A DNA stretch of 64,000 nucleotides from Mangrovibacter yixingensis (GCF_020523985.1 NZ_JAIVKM010000006.1:186001-250000); one strand, 5' to 3'. Numbered from the stretch's first letter, positions 35,923-45,801 are shown. Made by a program: numbers and translations. Notes: generated from the sequence alone by a model not told the origin.

Positions 35923-36902
35923 ACTGTCGGCCTCCCGGCATCATCAAGGGGATAGTGGCATTTAGACTGACGCCCATGCTCCAGCGCGTGTAACGCAGGC
36001 TCTTCTGCCCGGCATTTGTCCGTGGCATACGGGCAACGCGGGTTAAGCAGGCAGCCTTGCGGGCGGTCATATTTGCCAGGCACCACACCCGGGAGCGATT
36101 CAAGGCGCGCTTTATCCTGAGCAAACTCAGGTAAGGCGCGTAATAACGCCTGGGTGTATGGGTGACGGGGAGCACGGAAAATATCCTGCGCACTGGCCGC
36201 TTCCACCACCTGGCCGGCATACATCACAATGATTTTATGCGCCGCTTCTGCGACCAACGCCAGGTCATGGGTGATAAGCACCAGCGCCATATTTTCCTGT
36301 TGCTGCAATTCCAGAAGCAGTTCAATAATCTGTGCCTGAATAGTCACGTCCAGTGCCGTTGTTGGCTCATCTGCAATCAGCAGTTTTGGCCGGCAGGCTA
36401 TCGCCATGGCTATCATTACACGCTGGCTCATCCCCCCGGAAAGCTGGTGCGGATACACATCCAGGCGTGATGCCGGGTCGGGGATCCCTACCTGATCCAG
36501 CAGGTCGATGGCCCGCTGGCGACGGGTTTTCTTATTACCCCCTTGATGCACCTTAATGGCTTCCATTATCTGGTAGCCTACGGTGTAGCAAGGGTTCAGG
36601 CTGGTCATCGGATCCTGGAAGATCATCGCCACTTCAGAGCCTACTAACTGGCGGCGCTCGCGCTCGGAAATTTTCCGTAAATCGCGGCCATTAAACTCCA
36701 GGCTGTCTGCCATTACCCGGCCAGGGAAATCAATCAGGCCCATAATCGCCAGAGAACTGACGGATTTGCCCGAACCGGACTCACCCACAATCCCCACGAC
36801 TTGCCCCTGGTCCACACTATAACTAATGCGGTCAACGGCACGGAATGGCGCATCTTCTTCACCGAAGTGCACCGATAAACTGTCTACATTCAATAACGCC
36901 AT
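35919..36902 (-). CDS. dppD: Dipeptide ABC transporter ATP-binding subunit DppD
   Basis: The second ATPase of the Dpp importer, 327 residues as in E. coli. Walker A is GESGSGKSV (about 40-48), the signature [15 protein letters not shown] (about 154-168), Walker [13 protein letters not shown] and the switch LITHDLAL. The C-terminal cysteine cluster is [15 protein letters not shown]. It acts with DppF under the DppBC channel. It overlaps dppF by four bases and follows dppC by 9 bp. Confidence 0.97.
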   Translation of the reverse strand: MALLNVDSLSVHFGEEDAPFRAVDRISYSVDQGQVVGIVGESGSGKSVSSLAIMGLIDFPGRVMADSLEFNGRDLRKISERERRQLVGSEVAMIFQDPMTSLNPCYTVGYQIMEAIKVHQGGNKKTRRQRAIDLLDQVGIPDPASRLDVYPHQLSGGMSQRVMIAMAIACRPKLLIADEPTTALDVTIQAQIIELLLELQQQENMALVLITHDLALVAEAAHKIIVMYAGQVVEAASAQDIFRAPRHPYTQALLRALPEFAQDKARLESLPGVVPGKYDRPQGCLLNPRCPYATDKCRAEEPALHALEHGRQSKCHYPLDDAGRPTV

Positions 36903-36911
36903 CGGGTGCCT

Positions 36912-37814
36912 CTACTGCTTGAGTTTGGGGTCAAGTGCATCACGCAGGCCATCACCCATCAGGTTGAAAGCCAGCACGGCCAGCAAAATCGCCAGCCCCG
37001 GGAAGGTCACCACCCACCAGGCGCTTTGCGCAAACTGCAAAACGTCAGCGAGCATGGTGCCCCATTCTGGTGTTGGCGGTTGCGCACCCATACCCAGGAA
37101 GCCCAACGCAGCCATATCCAGAATGGCGTTAGAGAAGCCCATAGACGCCTGCACAATTAACGGTGCCAGGCAGTTAGGGAAAATATTGACAAACATTTGG
37201 CGCACCGCACCCGCACCAGCAACACGCGAAGCGGTTACATAGTCGCGGTTCACTTCAACCAGCACTGCCGCGCGGGTTAAGCGCACATAGTGTGGCAATG
37301 CCACAAAGGCCAGTGCCATGGAAGCGTTAACTATCGAGGGGCCGAAAATTGCCACCAGCACCAGTGCCAACAGCAGGCTCGGCAGGGCCAGCATAATATC
37401 CACCACACGCATGATAATGGTATCTACCGTGCCGCCGAAATAGCCAGCCACCAGGCCCAGTACAATCCCCATAATCAGAGACAGTACCACCACCATACAG
37501 CCCACCAGCAAGGATAAGCGTGCGCCATACATCAGGCGGGAAAGAATATCGCGGCCCACATCATCGGTGCCGAGAATAAACTTCCAGCTACCACCATCAG
37601 CCCAGACAGGCGGATGCAGCAGCGCATCGCGAAACTGCATAGCCGGGTCATGGGGGGCGACAAAGTTGGCGAACAGCGCTATCAGCAGCATCAGGGTGAC
37701 GTAAACCAACCCAATCACTGCACCTTTGTTACGTTTAAAGTAGTGCCAGAACTCCTGGAACGGTGTCATTGGCACCGGGGCTGCCACCACGTTGTTTTCA
37801 GTTACTTGCGTCAT
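36912..37814 (-). CDS. dppC: Dipeptide ABC transporter permease DppC
   Basis: Inner-membrane permease of 300 residues (E. coli 300). It has an N-terminal OppC-type helix (about 29-50), then five helices of the binding-protein-dependent permease domain. The EAA-type loop that contacts the ATPases is DYVTASRVAGAGAVRQMFVNI (about 195-215). It pairs with DppB. Spacing is 9 bp to both neighbours. Confidence 0.97.
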   Translation of the reverse strand: MTQVTENNVVAAPVPMTPFQEFWHYFKRNKGAVIGLVYVTLMLLIALFANFVAPHDPAMQFRDALLHPPVWADGGSWKFILGTDDVGRDILSRLMYGARLSLLVGCMVVVLSLIMGIVLGLVAGYFGGTVDTIIMRVVDIMLALPSLLLALVLVAIFGPSIVNASMALAFVALPHYVRLTRAAVLVEVNRDYVTASRVAGAGAVRQMFVNIFPNCLAPLIVQASMGFSNAILDMAALGFLGMGAQPPTPEWGTMLADVLQFAQSAWWVVTFPGLAILLAVLAFNLMGDGLRDALDPKLKQ

Positions 37815-37823
37815 GATAACCCC

Positions 37824-38843
37824 TTACTTCTTATGCCGGATACGCGGGTTCACCACGCCGTACAACAGGTCGACAACCAGGTTAACCAGAATGATGAGTG
37901 TCGCGACCAACAACACACCGCCCTGCACCACCGGGTAATCCCGTCGTTGCAGTGCTTCAATCAACCAACGGCCAAGCCCAGGCCAGGAGAAAATGGTTTC
38001 AGTCAGAATGGCCCCGGCCAGCAAAGTACCCACCTGCAGACCAATAACGGTCACTACCGGCAGCATGGCGTTACGCAAAGCATGGACCACAATCACGCGC
38101 AGGCGGCTCAGGCCTTTAGCACGGGCGGTACGGATATAGTCTTCACCCAGCACTTCCAGCATGGCTGAACGGGTCATACGTACAATCACTGCCAGTGGAA
38201 TCGTCCCCAACACAATGGCAGGCAGAACGATATGCGCAAGGGCATCAAGGAAATCGCCCGGTTCACCCCAAATCGCGGTATCTATCAGCATAAATCCGGT
38301 CAGGGGTAGCGAGTCATCAAGAAAGACTGTGTCGCCTATGCGCCCGGAAACCGGCGTCAGGTTCCAGTGCACTGACACCAGCATAATCAGCATCATCCCC
38401 CACCAGAAAATCGGCATGGAATAACCTGTTAGTGCCAGGCCAATCGCAGTGTGGTCAAAAATAGAGCCACGTTTTACTGCCGCCAGTACCCCAACAGGAA
38501 TACCCACAGCGATAGCAAAAATCATGGCACATACACCCAGTTCAAGGGTGGCCTGGAAACGAGGAACAAATTCTTGCCAGACAGGCAGGCGGCTTTTCAG
38601 GGAAATACCTAAATCCCCGTGCAATACGTTCCAAATATAAGTGACATATTGCTGCCAGAGTGGTTTGTTTAACCCTAATTGAGCCAGCAGTTGAGCGTGG
38701 CGTTCGGGGGAGATCCCACGTTCACCCGCCATGATCATAACCGGGTCACCCGGAATCATGTGGACGAAAGCGAAAGTAACAAGGGTTATACCTATAAACG
38801 TTGGGATAACCAATCCCAGACGTCGGAGAATGAACTGCAACAT
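37824..38843 (-). CDS. dppB: Dipeptide ABC transporter permease DppB
   Basis: The other permease, 339 residues as in E. coli, with six transmembrane helices and the EAA loop DYIRTARAKGLSRLRVIVVHAL (about 235-256). It follows the dppA gene after 324 bp that contain two strong hairpins. Such an arrangement lets the binding protein be made in excess over the membrane parts. Confidence 0.97.
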   Translation of the reverse strand: MLQFILRRLGLVIPTFIGITLVTFAFVHMIPGDPVMIMAGERGISPERHAQLLAQLGLNKPLWQQYVTYIWNVLHGDLGISLKSRLPVWQEFVPRFQATLELGVCAMIFAIAVGIPVGVLAAVKRGSIFDHTAIGLALTGYSMPIFWWGMMLIMLVSVHWNLTPVSGRIGDTVFLDDSLPLTGFMLIDTAIWGEPGDFLDALAHIVLPAIVLGTIPLAVIVRMTRSAMLEVLGEDYIRTARAKGLSRLRVIVVHALRNAMLPVVTVIGLQVGTLLAGAILTETIFSWPGLGRWLIEALQRRDYPVVQGGVLLVATLIILVNLVVDLLYGVVNPRIRHKK

Positions 38844-38950
38844 TAGCCGGATTCTCTATCATCTTTCGCTACCGGGGCAGCGAAATGTATTGCTCACAAC
38901 GTACATCGGTTCTGCCGCAACGGGGAAATCAGCCCACATTACAGACAGCA

Positions 38951-39008
38951 AGGGTGAGGTACATGATATATGTTCCCTCACCCTGACCCCCTCCCACCGG
39001 GAGAGGGG
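38951..39008 (-). repeat. REP-like hairpins between dppA and dppB
   Basis: Two stems stand in a row: AGGGTGAGG...CCTCACCCT (38951-38984, extended by ACAT/ATGT) and CCCC..TCCC/GGGA..GGGG (38987-39008). The motif CCCTCACCCTGACCCCCTCCC is typical of short palindromic intergenic repeats in enterics. Such stems stabilise the upstream mRNA (dppA) against 3' exonucleases and lower expression downstream. Further right, ATATTTCAG/CTGAAATAT (39042-39088) forms a looser third stem. Confidence 0.7.
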
Positions 39009-39167
39009 TGCTGGCAGAACAAGTCCGGTCTTATACCCTTTATATTTCAGGAAGCTGGCGCACATGCGTGTTTGGCTGGCTGAAATATCAGGAATACATC
39101 CGGGCCTTTCTGGGAACGGGTGAACAAGCCATTGGCACCCATTTCTGCAGAAAGGCACGCGGGTATA

Positions 39168-40775
39168 TCACTCTAAGGATACGTTCTCGAAGTGATGTTT
39201 GCCCAACGGATCCACCACATAGCCTTTAACTTCTTTGCGCACCGGCTCGTAAACCGTGGAGTGAGCAATAATCAGAGCAGGAGCCTGATCATGCATCACA
39301 ACTTGAGCCTGCTTGTAGAGTTCCACACGCTTGTTGTGGTCTTCTGTAGCACGTGCTGGCTGGATCAAGTCTTCAAACGGCTTGTAGCACCAACGAGAGT
39401 AGTTAGAACCGTCTTTCGCCGCATCACAGCTGAACAGCGTGGCGAAGAAGTTATCCGGATCCCCGTTATCCCCGGTCCAGCCCATCATAACGGTCTGGTG
39501 TTCACCGGCTTTGGCACGTTTGAGGTACTCACCCCATTCGTAGGTAACGATTTTGGCTTTCACGCCAATTTTCGCCCAGTCAGCCTGGATCATTTCTGCC
39601 ATACGGCGGGCATTCGGGTTATACGGGCGCTGAACCGGCATTGCCCACAGATCGATGCTGAAGCCATCCGGCAGACCCGCTTCTTTCAGCAGCTCTTTAG
39701 CTTTAGCCGGATCATACGGGTAATCTTTCACCGCATCGTTGTAGCCCCACATGGTCGGCGGGATCAGGTTTTTAGCAGCCTGGCCAGCCCCCTGGTAAAC
39801 AGCTTTGATAATCGCTTCTTTGTTAACAGCCATGGTCAATGCCTGGCGTACTTTCACGTTATCCAGCGGTTTTTTCTCAACGTTGAAGGACAGATAGCCA
39901 ACGTTCAGGCCTGGCTGTTCCATCAGATTGATTTTGGGGTCTTTCTTCATGCGTTCAAGATCAGCCGGGTTCGGGTACGGCATAACCTGGCATTCATCTT
40001 TTTGCAGTTTTGCGTAACGAACAGAAGCATCAGGCGTGATAGAGAAGACCAGGCGATCAATCTTCGGCTTGGTGCCCCAGTAGCCCGGGAACGCTTTATA
40101 CAGAATACGGGAATCTTTCTGGTACTGAACCAGTTGGAACGGGCCGGTACCGATTGGGTCCAGGTCCACTTTTTCCGGGGTGCCCGCTTTCATCATGTCG
40201 TCAGCATATTCTTTAGACATAATAGAGGCGAAGTCCATTGCCATATCAGCAAGGAAAGGGGCTTCAGGGCGAGCCAGTACAAACTGCACGGTGTAGTCAT
40301 CAACTTTCTTGATGTCAGTGATCAGGTCCGGCAGGCCCATACCTTCAAAGTACTCGTAGCTGCCGCCAGAGACATTGTGGTAAGGGTTTTTGGGGTTTTT
40401 CTGGCGGTCGAAGGAGAATACAACGTCGTCGGCATTCAGGTCACGAGTCGGTTTGAACTCTTTATTGCTCTGCCATTTAACGCCTTTGCGCAAATGGAAG
40501 GTATACACTTTCCCGTCAGCGCTTACATCCCACTTTTCAGCGAGACCCGGGATCACTTCAGTGGTGCCAATCTTAAATTCAACCAGGCGGTTGTAGATGG
40601 GCACTGAGCTGGCATCGTAAGTCGTACCGGAAGTGAACAGCTGTGGGTTAAAGCCTTCTGGCGAGCCTTCTGAACAGTAAACCAGGGTTTTTGCCTGAAC
40701 ACTTGCTGCAACCGTCAGAGCCACCAGGCTCAGACCAAGCTTCAGCATCCCTGACTTCTTCAAGGAAATACTCAT
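39168..40775 (-). CDS. dppA: Periplasmic dipeptide-binding protein DppA
   Basis: The high-affinity receptor for dipeptides, and in E. coli also for haem and chemotaxis via Tap. The protein has 535 residues, equal to E. coli, with a signal peptide of 28 residues (MLKLGLSLVALTVAASVQA inside it, cleavage after VQA). It is an SBP_bac_5 family protein, with the conserved YCSEGSPEGFNPQL start and the family signature near 90-115 (KWDVSADGKVYTFHLRKGV). The ATG at 40775 has GGAG 8 nt upstream. A CA-rich stretch next to the ribosome site suits GcvB sRNA control. A 471-codon open frame on the opposite strand is only a codon-bias shadow. Confidence 0.97.
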   Translation of the reverse strand: MSISLKKSGMLKLGLSLVALTVAASVQAKTLVYCSEGSPEGFNPQLFTSGTTYDASSVPIYNRLVEFKIGTTEVIPGLAEKWDVSADGKVYTFHLRKGVKWQSNKEFKPTRDLNADDVVFSFDRQKNPKNPYHNVSGGSYEYFEGMGLPDLITDIKKVDDYTVQFVLARPEAPFLADMAMDFASIMSKEYADDMMKAGTPEKVDLDPIGTGPFQLVQYQKDSRILYKAFPGYWGTKPKIDRLVFSITPDASVRYAKLQKDECQVMPYPNPADLERMKKDPKINLMEQPGLNVGYLSFNVEKKPLDNVKVRQALTMAVNKEAIIKAVYQGAGQAAKNLIPPTMWGYNDAVKDYPYDPAKAKELLKEAGLPDGFSIDLWAMPVQRPYNPNARRMAEMIQADWAKIGVKAKIVTYEWGEYLKRAKAGEHQTVMMGWTGDNGDPDNFFATLFSCDAAKDGSNYSRWCYKPFEDLIQPARATEDHNKRVELYKQAQVVMHDQAPALIIAHSTVYEPVRKEVKGYVVDPLGKHHFENVSLE

Positions 40776-40788
40776 TCTTCTGCTCCAA

Positions 40789-40806
40789 TGTGATATGTGT
40801 TGTGTT
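40789..40806 (-). promoter_or_regulatory. CA-rich GcvB-type target in dppA leader
   Basis: On the minus strand the leader reads AACACAACACATATCACA just before the Shine-Dalgarno GGAGCAGAAG. In E. coli and Salmonella the GU-rich loop of GcvB pairs with such a CA-rich stretch of dppA mRNA and blocks translation. The match in place and composition is good; the pairing itself is inferred. Confidence 0.6.
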
Positions 40807-41356
40807 AAACCGGCGAACCTTTCTTATTTGTTACCCGGTTCGCTCGGGCAAGCCTGTAAAGCTTGATGAGGATGGGGAATCCTTCCACAAGGGCCACTGT
40901 CTCGCAGGACAGACTGTCCGTAAATGGCCTCTCACGCCCTACAATCTGTCAACTGATGAGCCAAACGTCAATATACGTAACGGGTATTTACACGGAATGT
41001 GAGAAAGTGAAAACAAAGGTGAAAAAAAGGAGATTGTGTTATTTACAGCACATAAATTTATGCTACGACAATAAAACCAAAACAAAAACCCAACAAATTA
41101 ATCACAGGCAGTGCAATAAACCAATGTGATTTATGACAACTTTTTGGCTGAATGGTGAATATATGAACAAAATATAGGGCGAATAACAGACATTTCAGTA
41201 AAAAATGCTGCCGTTATCCATAAGACAATAAAAATAACCACGCGGTAAAGATAACAAAACGTGATAGGAAACCGGGGAAAATAGGGCGCTTGTGTGTTGT
41301 GTTATGGCAAAGTCATTATTTCAGAACTTTTCTAATGCATTAAGATTGTTTCAAAA
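40807..41356. other. Non-coding region between dppA and proK
   Basis: About 550 bp with no supported gene. It must hold the dppA promoter. The middle is A-rich, and there is a perfect 12-bp palindrome CATAAATTTATG at 41051-41062. Short open frames have no Shine-Dalgarno or protein-like composition. Confidence 0.5.
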
Positions 41357-41388
41357 ACAAAAAACCCGCAGTGATAACACTGCGGGTT
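41357..41388 (-). terminator. Rho-independent terminator of proK
   Basis: Minus strand: AACCCGCAGTG, a 4-base loop, CACTGCGGGTT and then a T-rich run (TTTTTTGTTTTT). A classic intrinsic terminator 7 bp after the tRNA 3' end. Confidence 0.92.
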
Positions 41389-41394
41389 TGAATT

Positions 41395-41471
41395 TGGTCG
41401 GCGAGAGAGGATTTGAACCTCCGACCCACACGTCCCGAACGTGTTGCGCTACCAGGCTGCGCTACTCGCCG
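41395..41471 (-). tRNA. proK: tRNA-Pro, anticodon CGG
   Basis: 77 nt with the CCA end encoded. The acceptor stem CGGCGAG pairs with CTCGCCG. The anticodon arm ACACG-TTCGGGA-CGTGT gives CGG, which reads CCG codons. The T-arm is GGAGG-TTCAAAT-CCTCT. The position after dppA matches E. coli proK. Confidence 0.97.
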
Positions 41472-41483
41472 AATGCGGGGCGC

Positions 41484-41512
41484 ATATTACTGCCGGCATT
41501 CCATCGCGTCAA
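41484..41512 (-). promoter_or_regulatory. Sigma-70 promoter of proK
   Basis: TTGACG, a 17-bp spacer and TAATAT, ending 12 bp before the mature tRNA. The stretch between the -10 and the gene is GC-rich (GCGCCCCGC), the discriminator type linked to stringent (ppGpp) control of stable RNA genes. Confidence 0.85.
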
Positions 41513-41564
41513 TCCCTTATTTAAAAAAGACTTCTGTTCGCCTGAAAAGCCAGCATAACCCGCA

Positions 41565-43253
41565 CTACTGCGCTGAAGTGCTCGCTTTCTGGGGTGCGCA
41601 CCAGTTAAGCGCATTGTTTACACCCCCATCAGAAGATGTGATCCCAAGGCATCCCAAAACAGAATCAAACAATTCGCTGTGTTTATGCACCACTTCCGCC
41701 TTTGCCTGTTGCTGCAATATTGCAAACCGTTGTTCGTTTTCTGGCGTTTCCAGGAACTTATCAGAAGCCCAGACCAGTAACGGCACCCGGAATTGTTCTG
41801 GCGGTGCAATGTTGCGCGGCGTACCGTGTAAATGCAGGCTGTCGCTAATCGATTCACCATGGTCGGCGGCATAGAACACAATCGCGTTTTTATCCCGCAA
41901 CTGGTCTATCACCGTGCTGATAAAGCTGTCCACATAGCGCACCGAGTTATCGTAAGCGTTGATCAGCGTTTGCGCCGAACAGTGCTTGTTAACCCCCATA
42001 CATTCTGGCTGCCAAACAGCAAACTCACGGGGATAACGCTGAACATACGAATAATGTGACCCTTTGGTATGCAGAATAACCAAGTGCTTACCCTGCGGAT
42101 GCTGCGCCTGTGAGCGGACCATCTCATCCACCAGCAACATGTCATCCACGGTTTTGCCCTGATTATGCCCTTCCGCACCAATTTGTTCCCGCCAGGCAAT
42201 GGTATCGGCCATCGTGTTGCTGTAGAACCACATTTCGCTTTGCATCGCATACAAATCACTGGTGAACCCCAGTTGTTTCAACACCGCAAAGACATTTTGT
42301 TCCAGTAAGGTTCGTTGTGGGTTATCCATCACTCCGCCCTTACCCACAAACATACAACGCAATGACAACTTGGTTGCGGTATCGCAAGACTCACCACGAA
42401 ACGCCACCAGGTTTTTCTCCTGTTCCAGTTTTGGCGTTGTTTCACGCGGGTAACCAAACAGGCTCATATGGTCCCAGCGCGTAGTTTCCCCAATAATAAA
42501 CACCACCTGCACATCATTCAGGTTTGATGGTACGTTCCAATGGTAGCGGGTGGCCGGGTTGATAAGCGAACGGTGATCCAACGTTTCATCTACTTTAGCC
42601 CAGGCATACAACCCCAGAGAAGACAGCCAGTTCGCCGGTAAATAAGCACTGGTCACCACACCGCCGTAACTGGGTAAATCTTCCCGGGAACCTTTTTCGT
42701 GATGTTTTTGAACGTTTCCCAGAAAACGAATGGGTGCCCACACCACCAGAGCAACCAGCAGCAATACACCGAGTTGACGCAGAGCTGTTTGCCGGTGAGA
42801 AAGCTGCCTTATTAATGAATCCTGCCCCTGGTTGCGCCAAATAAACCACAGTGGCGGCAGCCCCATTAGCAACACCCATAAATAGAAACGAAAGCCCACC
42901 ACTTCTTTGGTCAGATCGATGTCGGTCGTCATTACAGACGCAATAATGCCGTAACCAATCGTGATGTTCATTACCGCCATGTAGTAACTGGCTGCAACTG
43001 AACAGAGAATCAAGAATGACGCCAATACCTGCCAGGCACGCCGGCCAGCAAGGGAAAAAAGGCGCAATACAAGAAAACTCGCCAGAACAGTGGCTACCAC
43101 TTCTGTTGTCAGCGCAAAAACTTTGAAGAACGGTGTGATATCCATAGGCTCATGCAGACGCCGCCAAAACACCGTACAGTTAAGGAATAACCCAATATAA
43201 AGCGCCAGAAAGCAACTAAGTTGTACCTGAGTAATACGACGAGAAATCTTCAT
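41565..43253 (-). CDS. eptB: Kdo2-lipid A phosphoethanolamine 7''-transferase EptB
   Basis: EptB adds phosphoethanolamine to the outer Kdo of lipopolysaccharide. The protein has 562 residues (E. coli 563). Five N-terminal membrane helices (to about residue 180) precede a periplasmic sulfatase-fold domain. The metal and catalytic motifs are [14 protein letters not shown] (about 252-265, metal Glu), [14 protein letters not shown] (catalytic Thr), [11 protein letters not shown] and AADHGES (metal Asp-His). In E. coli it is controlled by sigma-E and by MgrR/ArcZ sRNAs; I did not identify those sites. A CTGCCA/TGGCAG stem lies in the leader (43371-43389). It is on the same strand as yhjX upstream but separated by a hairpin. 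Confidence 0.95.
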   Translation of the reverse strand: MKISRRITQVQLSCFLALYIGLFLNCTVFWRRLHEPMDITPFFKVFALTTEVVATVLASFLVLRLFSLAGRRAWQVLASFLILCSVAASYYMAVMNITIGYGIIASVMTTDIDLTKEVVGFRFYLWVLLMGLPPLWFIWRNQGQDSLIRQLSHRQTALRQLGVLLLVALVVWAPIRFLGNVQKHHEKGSREDLPSYGGVVTSAYLPANWLSSLGLYAWAKVDETLDHRSLINPATRYHWNVPSNLNDVQVVFIIGETTRWDHMSLFGYPRETTPKLEQEKNLVAFRGESCDTATKLSLRCMFVGKGGVMDNPQRTLLEQNVFAVLKQLGFTSDLYAMQSEMWFYSNTMADTIAWREQIGAEGHNQGKTVDDMLLVDEMVRSQAQHPQGKHLVILHTKGSHYSYVQRYPREFAVWQPECMGVNKHCSAQTLINAYDNSVRYVDSFISTVIDQLRDKNAIVFYAADHGESISDSLHLHGTPRNIAPPEQFRVPLLVWASDKFLETPENEQRFAILQQQAKAEVVHKHSELFDSVLGCLGITSSDGGVNNALNWCAPQKASTSAQ

Positions 43254-43455
43254 TCAACAATCCAGACTAGCCATAATCAGGAGTCAGACAGGAGAACGGG
43301 TCGCGAAGTTCAGCACTAATTGATAATAACCCGTGCATAAAGACACCCTGCTCCACAAAGTCGGATTGTTCTGCCACGATGTCTGGCAGCCAGAAGAGTA
43401 GTGAGAGGTGAGTCTGCGGAACTTTTGGTGTGAATTAGCGGGCTTCAATAAATGT

Positions 43456-43487
43456 AACGACAACCGGGGAAACCCGCGGTTGTCGTT
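43456..43487 (-). terminator. Hairpin terminator after yhjX
   Basis: AACGACAACC...GGTTGTCGTT with an inner CGGG/CCCG pairing gives a long stem about 45 bp after the yhjX stop. The T-tract following on the minus strand is broken (acatttatt). Confidence 0.6.
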
Positions 43488-43533
43488 GTTCTCAACTATA
43501 ACAATTCTCAGCGATAACAATTAGTTCATCGCA

Positions 43534-44748
43534 TCAGGCGTGGGAATGTGCTGCATCGCCTTCATACTCATCTGCTTTAGGCTGGCGAATAGTTGAAGAG
43601 AGCGCCAGGGATACAATCAGCAGTGCGAAAATCACCAGGAAAGTCACATGGAAGCCACCAAACAGCGATGCAATGATGGAGCCACAAATACTGCCGATAC
43701 CGAAGCCAAGGTAAATCACGCCATAGTTTTTCGCCAGGTTGTTCAGGCCAAAGAAGTCACTGACCAGTGAAGGGTAAACAGTGATGGTGCCACCAAAGTT
43801 AAAGGCGATGCAGGCAATGGCGACAAAGAAAGTCACCGCATTCAGTGGAGCGAACAGCAATGCCGCCATACCCACCAACGCAATCACCTGGCCAAACGTA
43901 ATCACACGGATACGCGTTACTTTATCAGACAAGATGCCCATAACCAGGCGGCCACTCAGGTTGGCAATCGCTATCACTGTTACAGCGTTGGCTGCAGTCA
44001 TCACATCCAGATGCGCCAGGCTTTGGGCAATATCTTTCGCCACACCAATCACATACAGGCCACTCATACAGGCGGTCAGGAACATCAGTGCCAGCATCCA
44101 GTACTGAGGTTTGCGCATGGATTCTGCCAGAGTGAAGTCGCTGTTACTGGTGCCATTACTGCGGGTTACCGCCTGAACTGGGGCATCTTTCATTAACAGT
44201 GCGCCAAATACAATCATGCCCAGAGCAATACCGCCCCAAATCATGAATGTTTTATCCAGGCCCCAGGAAGCCAGTAACTGTGAATCAATAAATTTAAACC
44301 CAAGGCTACCCAGCCCATAAGCACCAATAGAGAAGGCGGAGATCAGGCCTTTACGTTCCGGGAACCATTTCACACAGTTCGATAATGTCAGCAAGTAACC
44401 TGCGCCGTCCGCCAGGCCAACCAGCACACCCGCGCTCAGCCAGAGCATCATCAGGTTGTTAGCATGTGCAGTCAGGAACAGCCCCAACCCTAATAGCACC
44501 CCGGAAGCGATAGTGACACGGCGGACACCAAAACGTTCCTGGAGTTTACCGGCAACGGAAGAAGCCAGCGCCAGGCCAAGGCTTAACAGGCCGAAAGAGA
44601 ATGCCACCTGGCTAACAGGTTCATTAAGCTTTTCAGAAAGCGGGCCATTAAACAGGCTCCAGGTATAAACCGAACCCAGTGCAAACTGAGTTACGATGGT
44701 ACCCACAAGTGTCAACCAGCGTGTTTGGTTTGAAATTGATGTTTTCAT
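43534..44748 (-). CDS. yhjX: YhjX, MFS pyruvate transporter (OFA family)
   Basis: Inner-membrane carrier of the oxalate/formate antiporter family with 12 transmembrane helices; 404 residues (E. coli 402). E. coli YhjX is induced by extracellular pyruvate through YpdA/YpdB and moves pyruvate. The N-terminal LVGTIVTQFALGSVYTWSLF and GxLxDKxTR-type loop (GILSDKVTRIR, about 264-274) are present. The ATG at 44748 has AGGA 8 nt upstream. Two perfect YpdB-type direct repeats lie about 90 bp upstream. Confidence 0.95.
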   Translation of the reverse strand: MKTSISNQTRWLTLVGTIVTQFALGSVYTWSLFNGPLSEKLNEPVSQVAFSFGLLSLGLALASSVAGKLQERFGVRRVTIASGVLLGLGLFLTAHANNLMMLWLSAGVLVGLADGAGYLLTLSNCVKWFPERKGLISAFSIGAYGLGSLGFKFIDSQLLASWGLDKTFMIWGGIALGMIVFGALLMKDAPVQAVTRSNGTSNSDFTLAESMRKPQYWMLALMFLTACMSGLYVIGVAKDIAQSLAHLDVMTAANAVTVIAIANLSGRLVMGILSDKVTRIRVITFGQVIALVGMAALLFAPLNAVTFFVAIACIAFNFGGTITVYPSLVSDFFGLNNLAKNYGVIYLGFGIGSICGSIIASLFGGFHVTFLVIFALLIVSLALSSTIRQPKADEYEGDAAHSHA

Positions 44749-44836
44749 GGCAGATGTCCTGCATTACTGAATAAGGAAAGGTATTTATCTGCCTGTAACC
44801 ATACTCCCAGGGTGGAAATTGCAGGGTAAAAACGGC

Positions 44837-44898
44837 ATGAAATGCATTGAGTGCGGAATGAAATGCATCTGAGGGGGTATGAACAGCCTTGAAATGCA
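44837..44898 (-). promoter_or_regulatory. YpdB-type direct repeats upstream of yhjX
   Basis: On the minus strand TGCATTTCAT occurs twice (44858-44867 and 44837-44846), with exactly 11 bp between the copies. E. coli YpdB binds GGCATTTCAT-N11-GGCATTTCAT at yhjX. A third, nine-of-ten copy (TGCATTTCAA) lies at 44889-44898, about three helical turns further up. Confidence 0.88.
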
Positions 44899-45006
44899 TG
44901 AACGACACGTAACACAAACCACTAATGTAAGTGTTCACTATCTCTGTATTGCGCGTCATTCCTGTGTATTAAATGTAAAGCCTGTCTTTGAAGAAGATCA
45001 CAAATT

Positions 45007-45801
45007 TCACTTTTCGCGTAAAGCATTAACTTGTGTAAGATGCGGTTTAACACGGCCATACAGCGCCGGGTTATCACTTTCATCTTTCAGGTTAACCCCG
45101 GACAGGCGGCGAACAAACGCCTGCTCAAGTAACCAGGCCAGTTTAAAGGCGGCCGCTTCCCAGTTAAGCCCTTCCGGGCGCACGTTAGAAATACAATTTC
45201 GCTCAGCATCGCGCCGCCCACGGCTGGGTGACCAGGTCATGTACACGCCAAGGCTGTCCGGTGAAGAGAGGCCCGGACGCTCACCAATCAACATGGCGAC
45301 CGCCTTTGCATGTAAGCACTCACCAACATCATCAGCCAGCGCGACACGCGCCTGATGCGCCAGAACCACAGGCCCCAGGGAAATACCCAACTCAGAAAGG
45401 TAAGGTAACAATGCGCGAATCAACTCACAGGCCTGGCGGTGTACAGCCCAGGATGACAGACCATCGCCCACCACCAGCACCAGGTCAGGTGCATCATTAC
45501 GCAGTTGGGTGAGCTGCCTTCTGCTTTCAAGGCTAAGTTGTCGGCCTAAATCCGGGCGCTGGAGAAAACAGTGCCTGTCAGGCGCAGCACTTTGCACTGT
45601 CAGGGTTTTCAGCCCCAGGCATTCCAGGCTCTGTGCTACTTTTTCGCTATCAAAGGGCTGATGAATCGCATCCCGCGCCTGGGCATGGGCCAGGCCAAAT
45701 TTCAGCACTTCTCGGGTAGGTAAACTCGCCCCACTGCGCCCCAGCGCAATACGTGCATCGGTAAACTGCGTGAGGGAGCGCCAGGCATCCGGTAATGTCA
45801 T
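45007..45801 (-). CDS. eutC: Ethanolamine ammonia-lyase small subunit EutC, short form
   Basis: With EutB it splits ethanolamine into acetaldehyde and ammonia using adenosylcobalamin. The 264-residue protein aligns to E. coli EutC (295) from its residue 65 or so: RIALGRSGASLPTREVLKF, RPDLGRQL, DGLSSWAVH and LIGERPGLSSPDSLGVYMTW are clear matches. About 60 N-terminal residues of the microcompartment-type protein are missing, including the targeting helix. The ATG overlaps the eutB stop (ATGA), so no longer start is possible. The C-terminus is about 25 residues longer than in E. coli. The enzyme is therefore probably free in the cytosol. Confidence 0.92.
   Translation of the reverse strand: MTLPDAWRSLTQFTDARIALGRSGASLPTREVLKFGLAHAQARDAIHQPFDSEKVAQSLECLGLKTLTVQSAAPDRHCFLQRPDLGRQLSLESRRQLTQLRNDAPDLVLVVGDGLSSWAVHRQACELIRALLPYLSELGISLGPVVLAHQARVALADDVGECLHAKAVAMLIGERPGLSSPDSLGVYMTWSPSRGRRDAERNCISNVRPEGLNWEAAAFKLAWLLEQAFVRRLSGVNLKDESDNPALYGRVKPHLTQVNALREK

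Noticed and set aside
39192-40607. 471-codon open frame opposite dppA
   Set aside because: It lies wholly inside the well-supported dppA on the other strand, has no Shine-Dalgarno or family match, and is explained by codon bias.
41395-41471. proK as an integration site
   Set aside because: No duplicate of the tRNA 3' end, no integrase, and both neighbours are the expected backbone genes.
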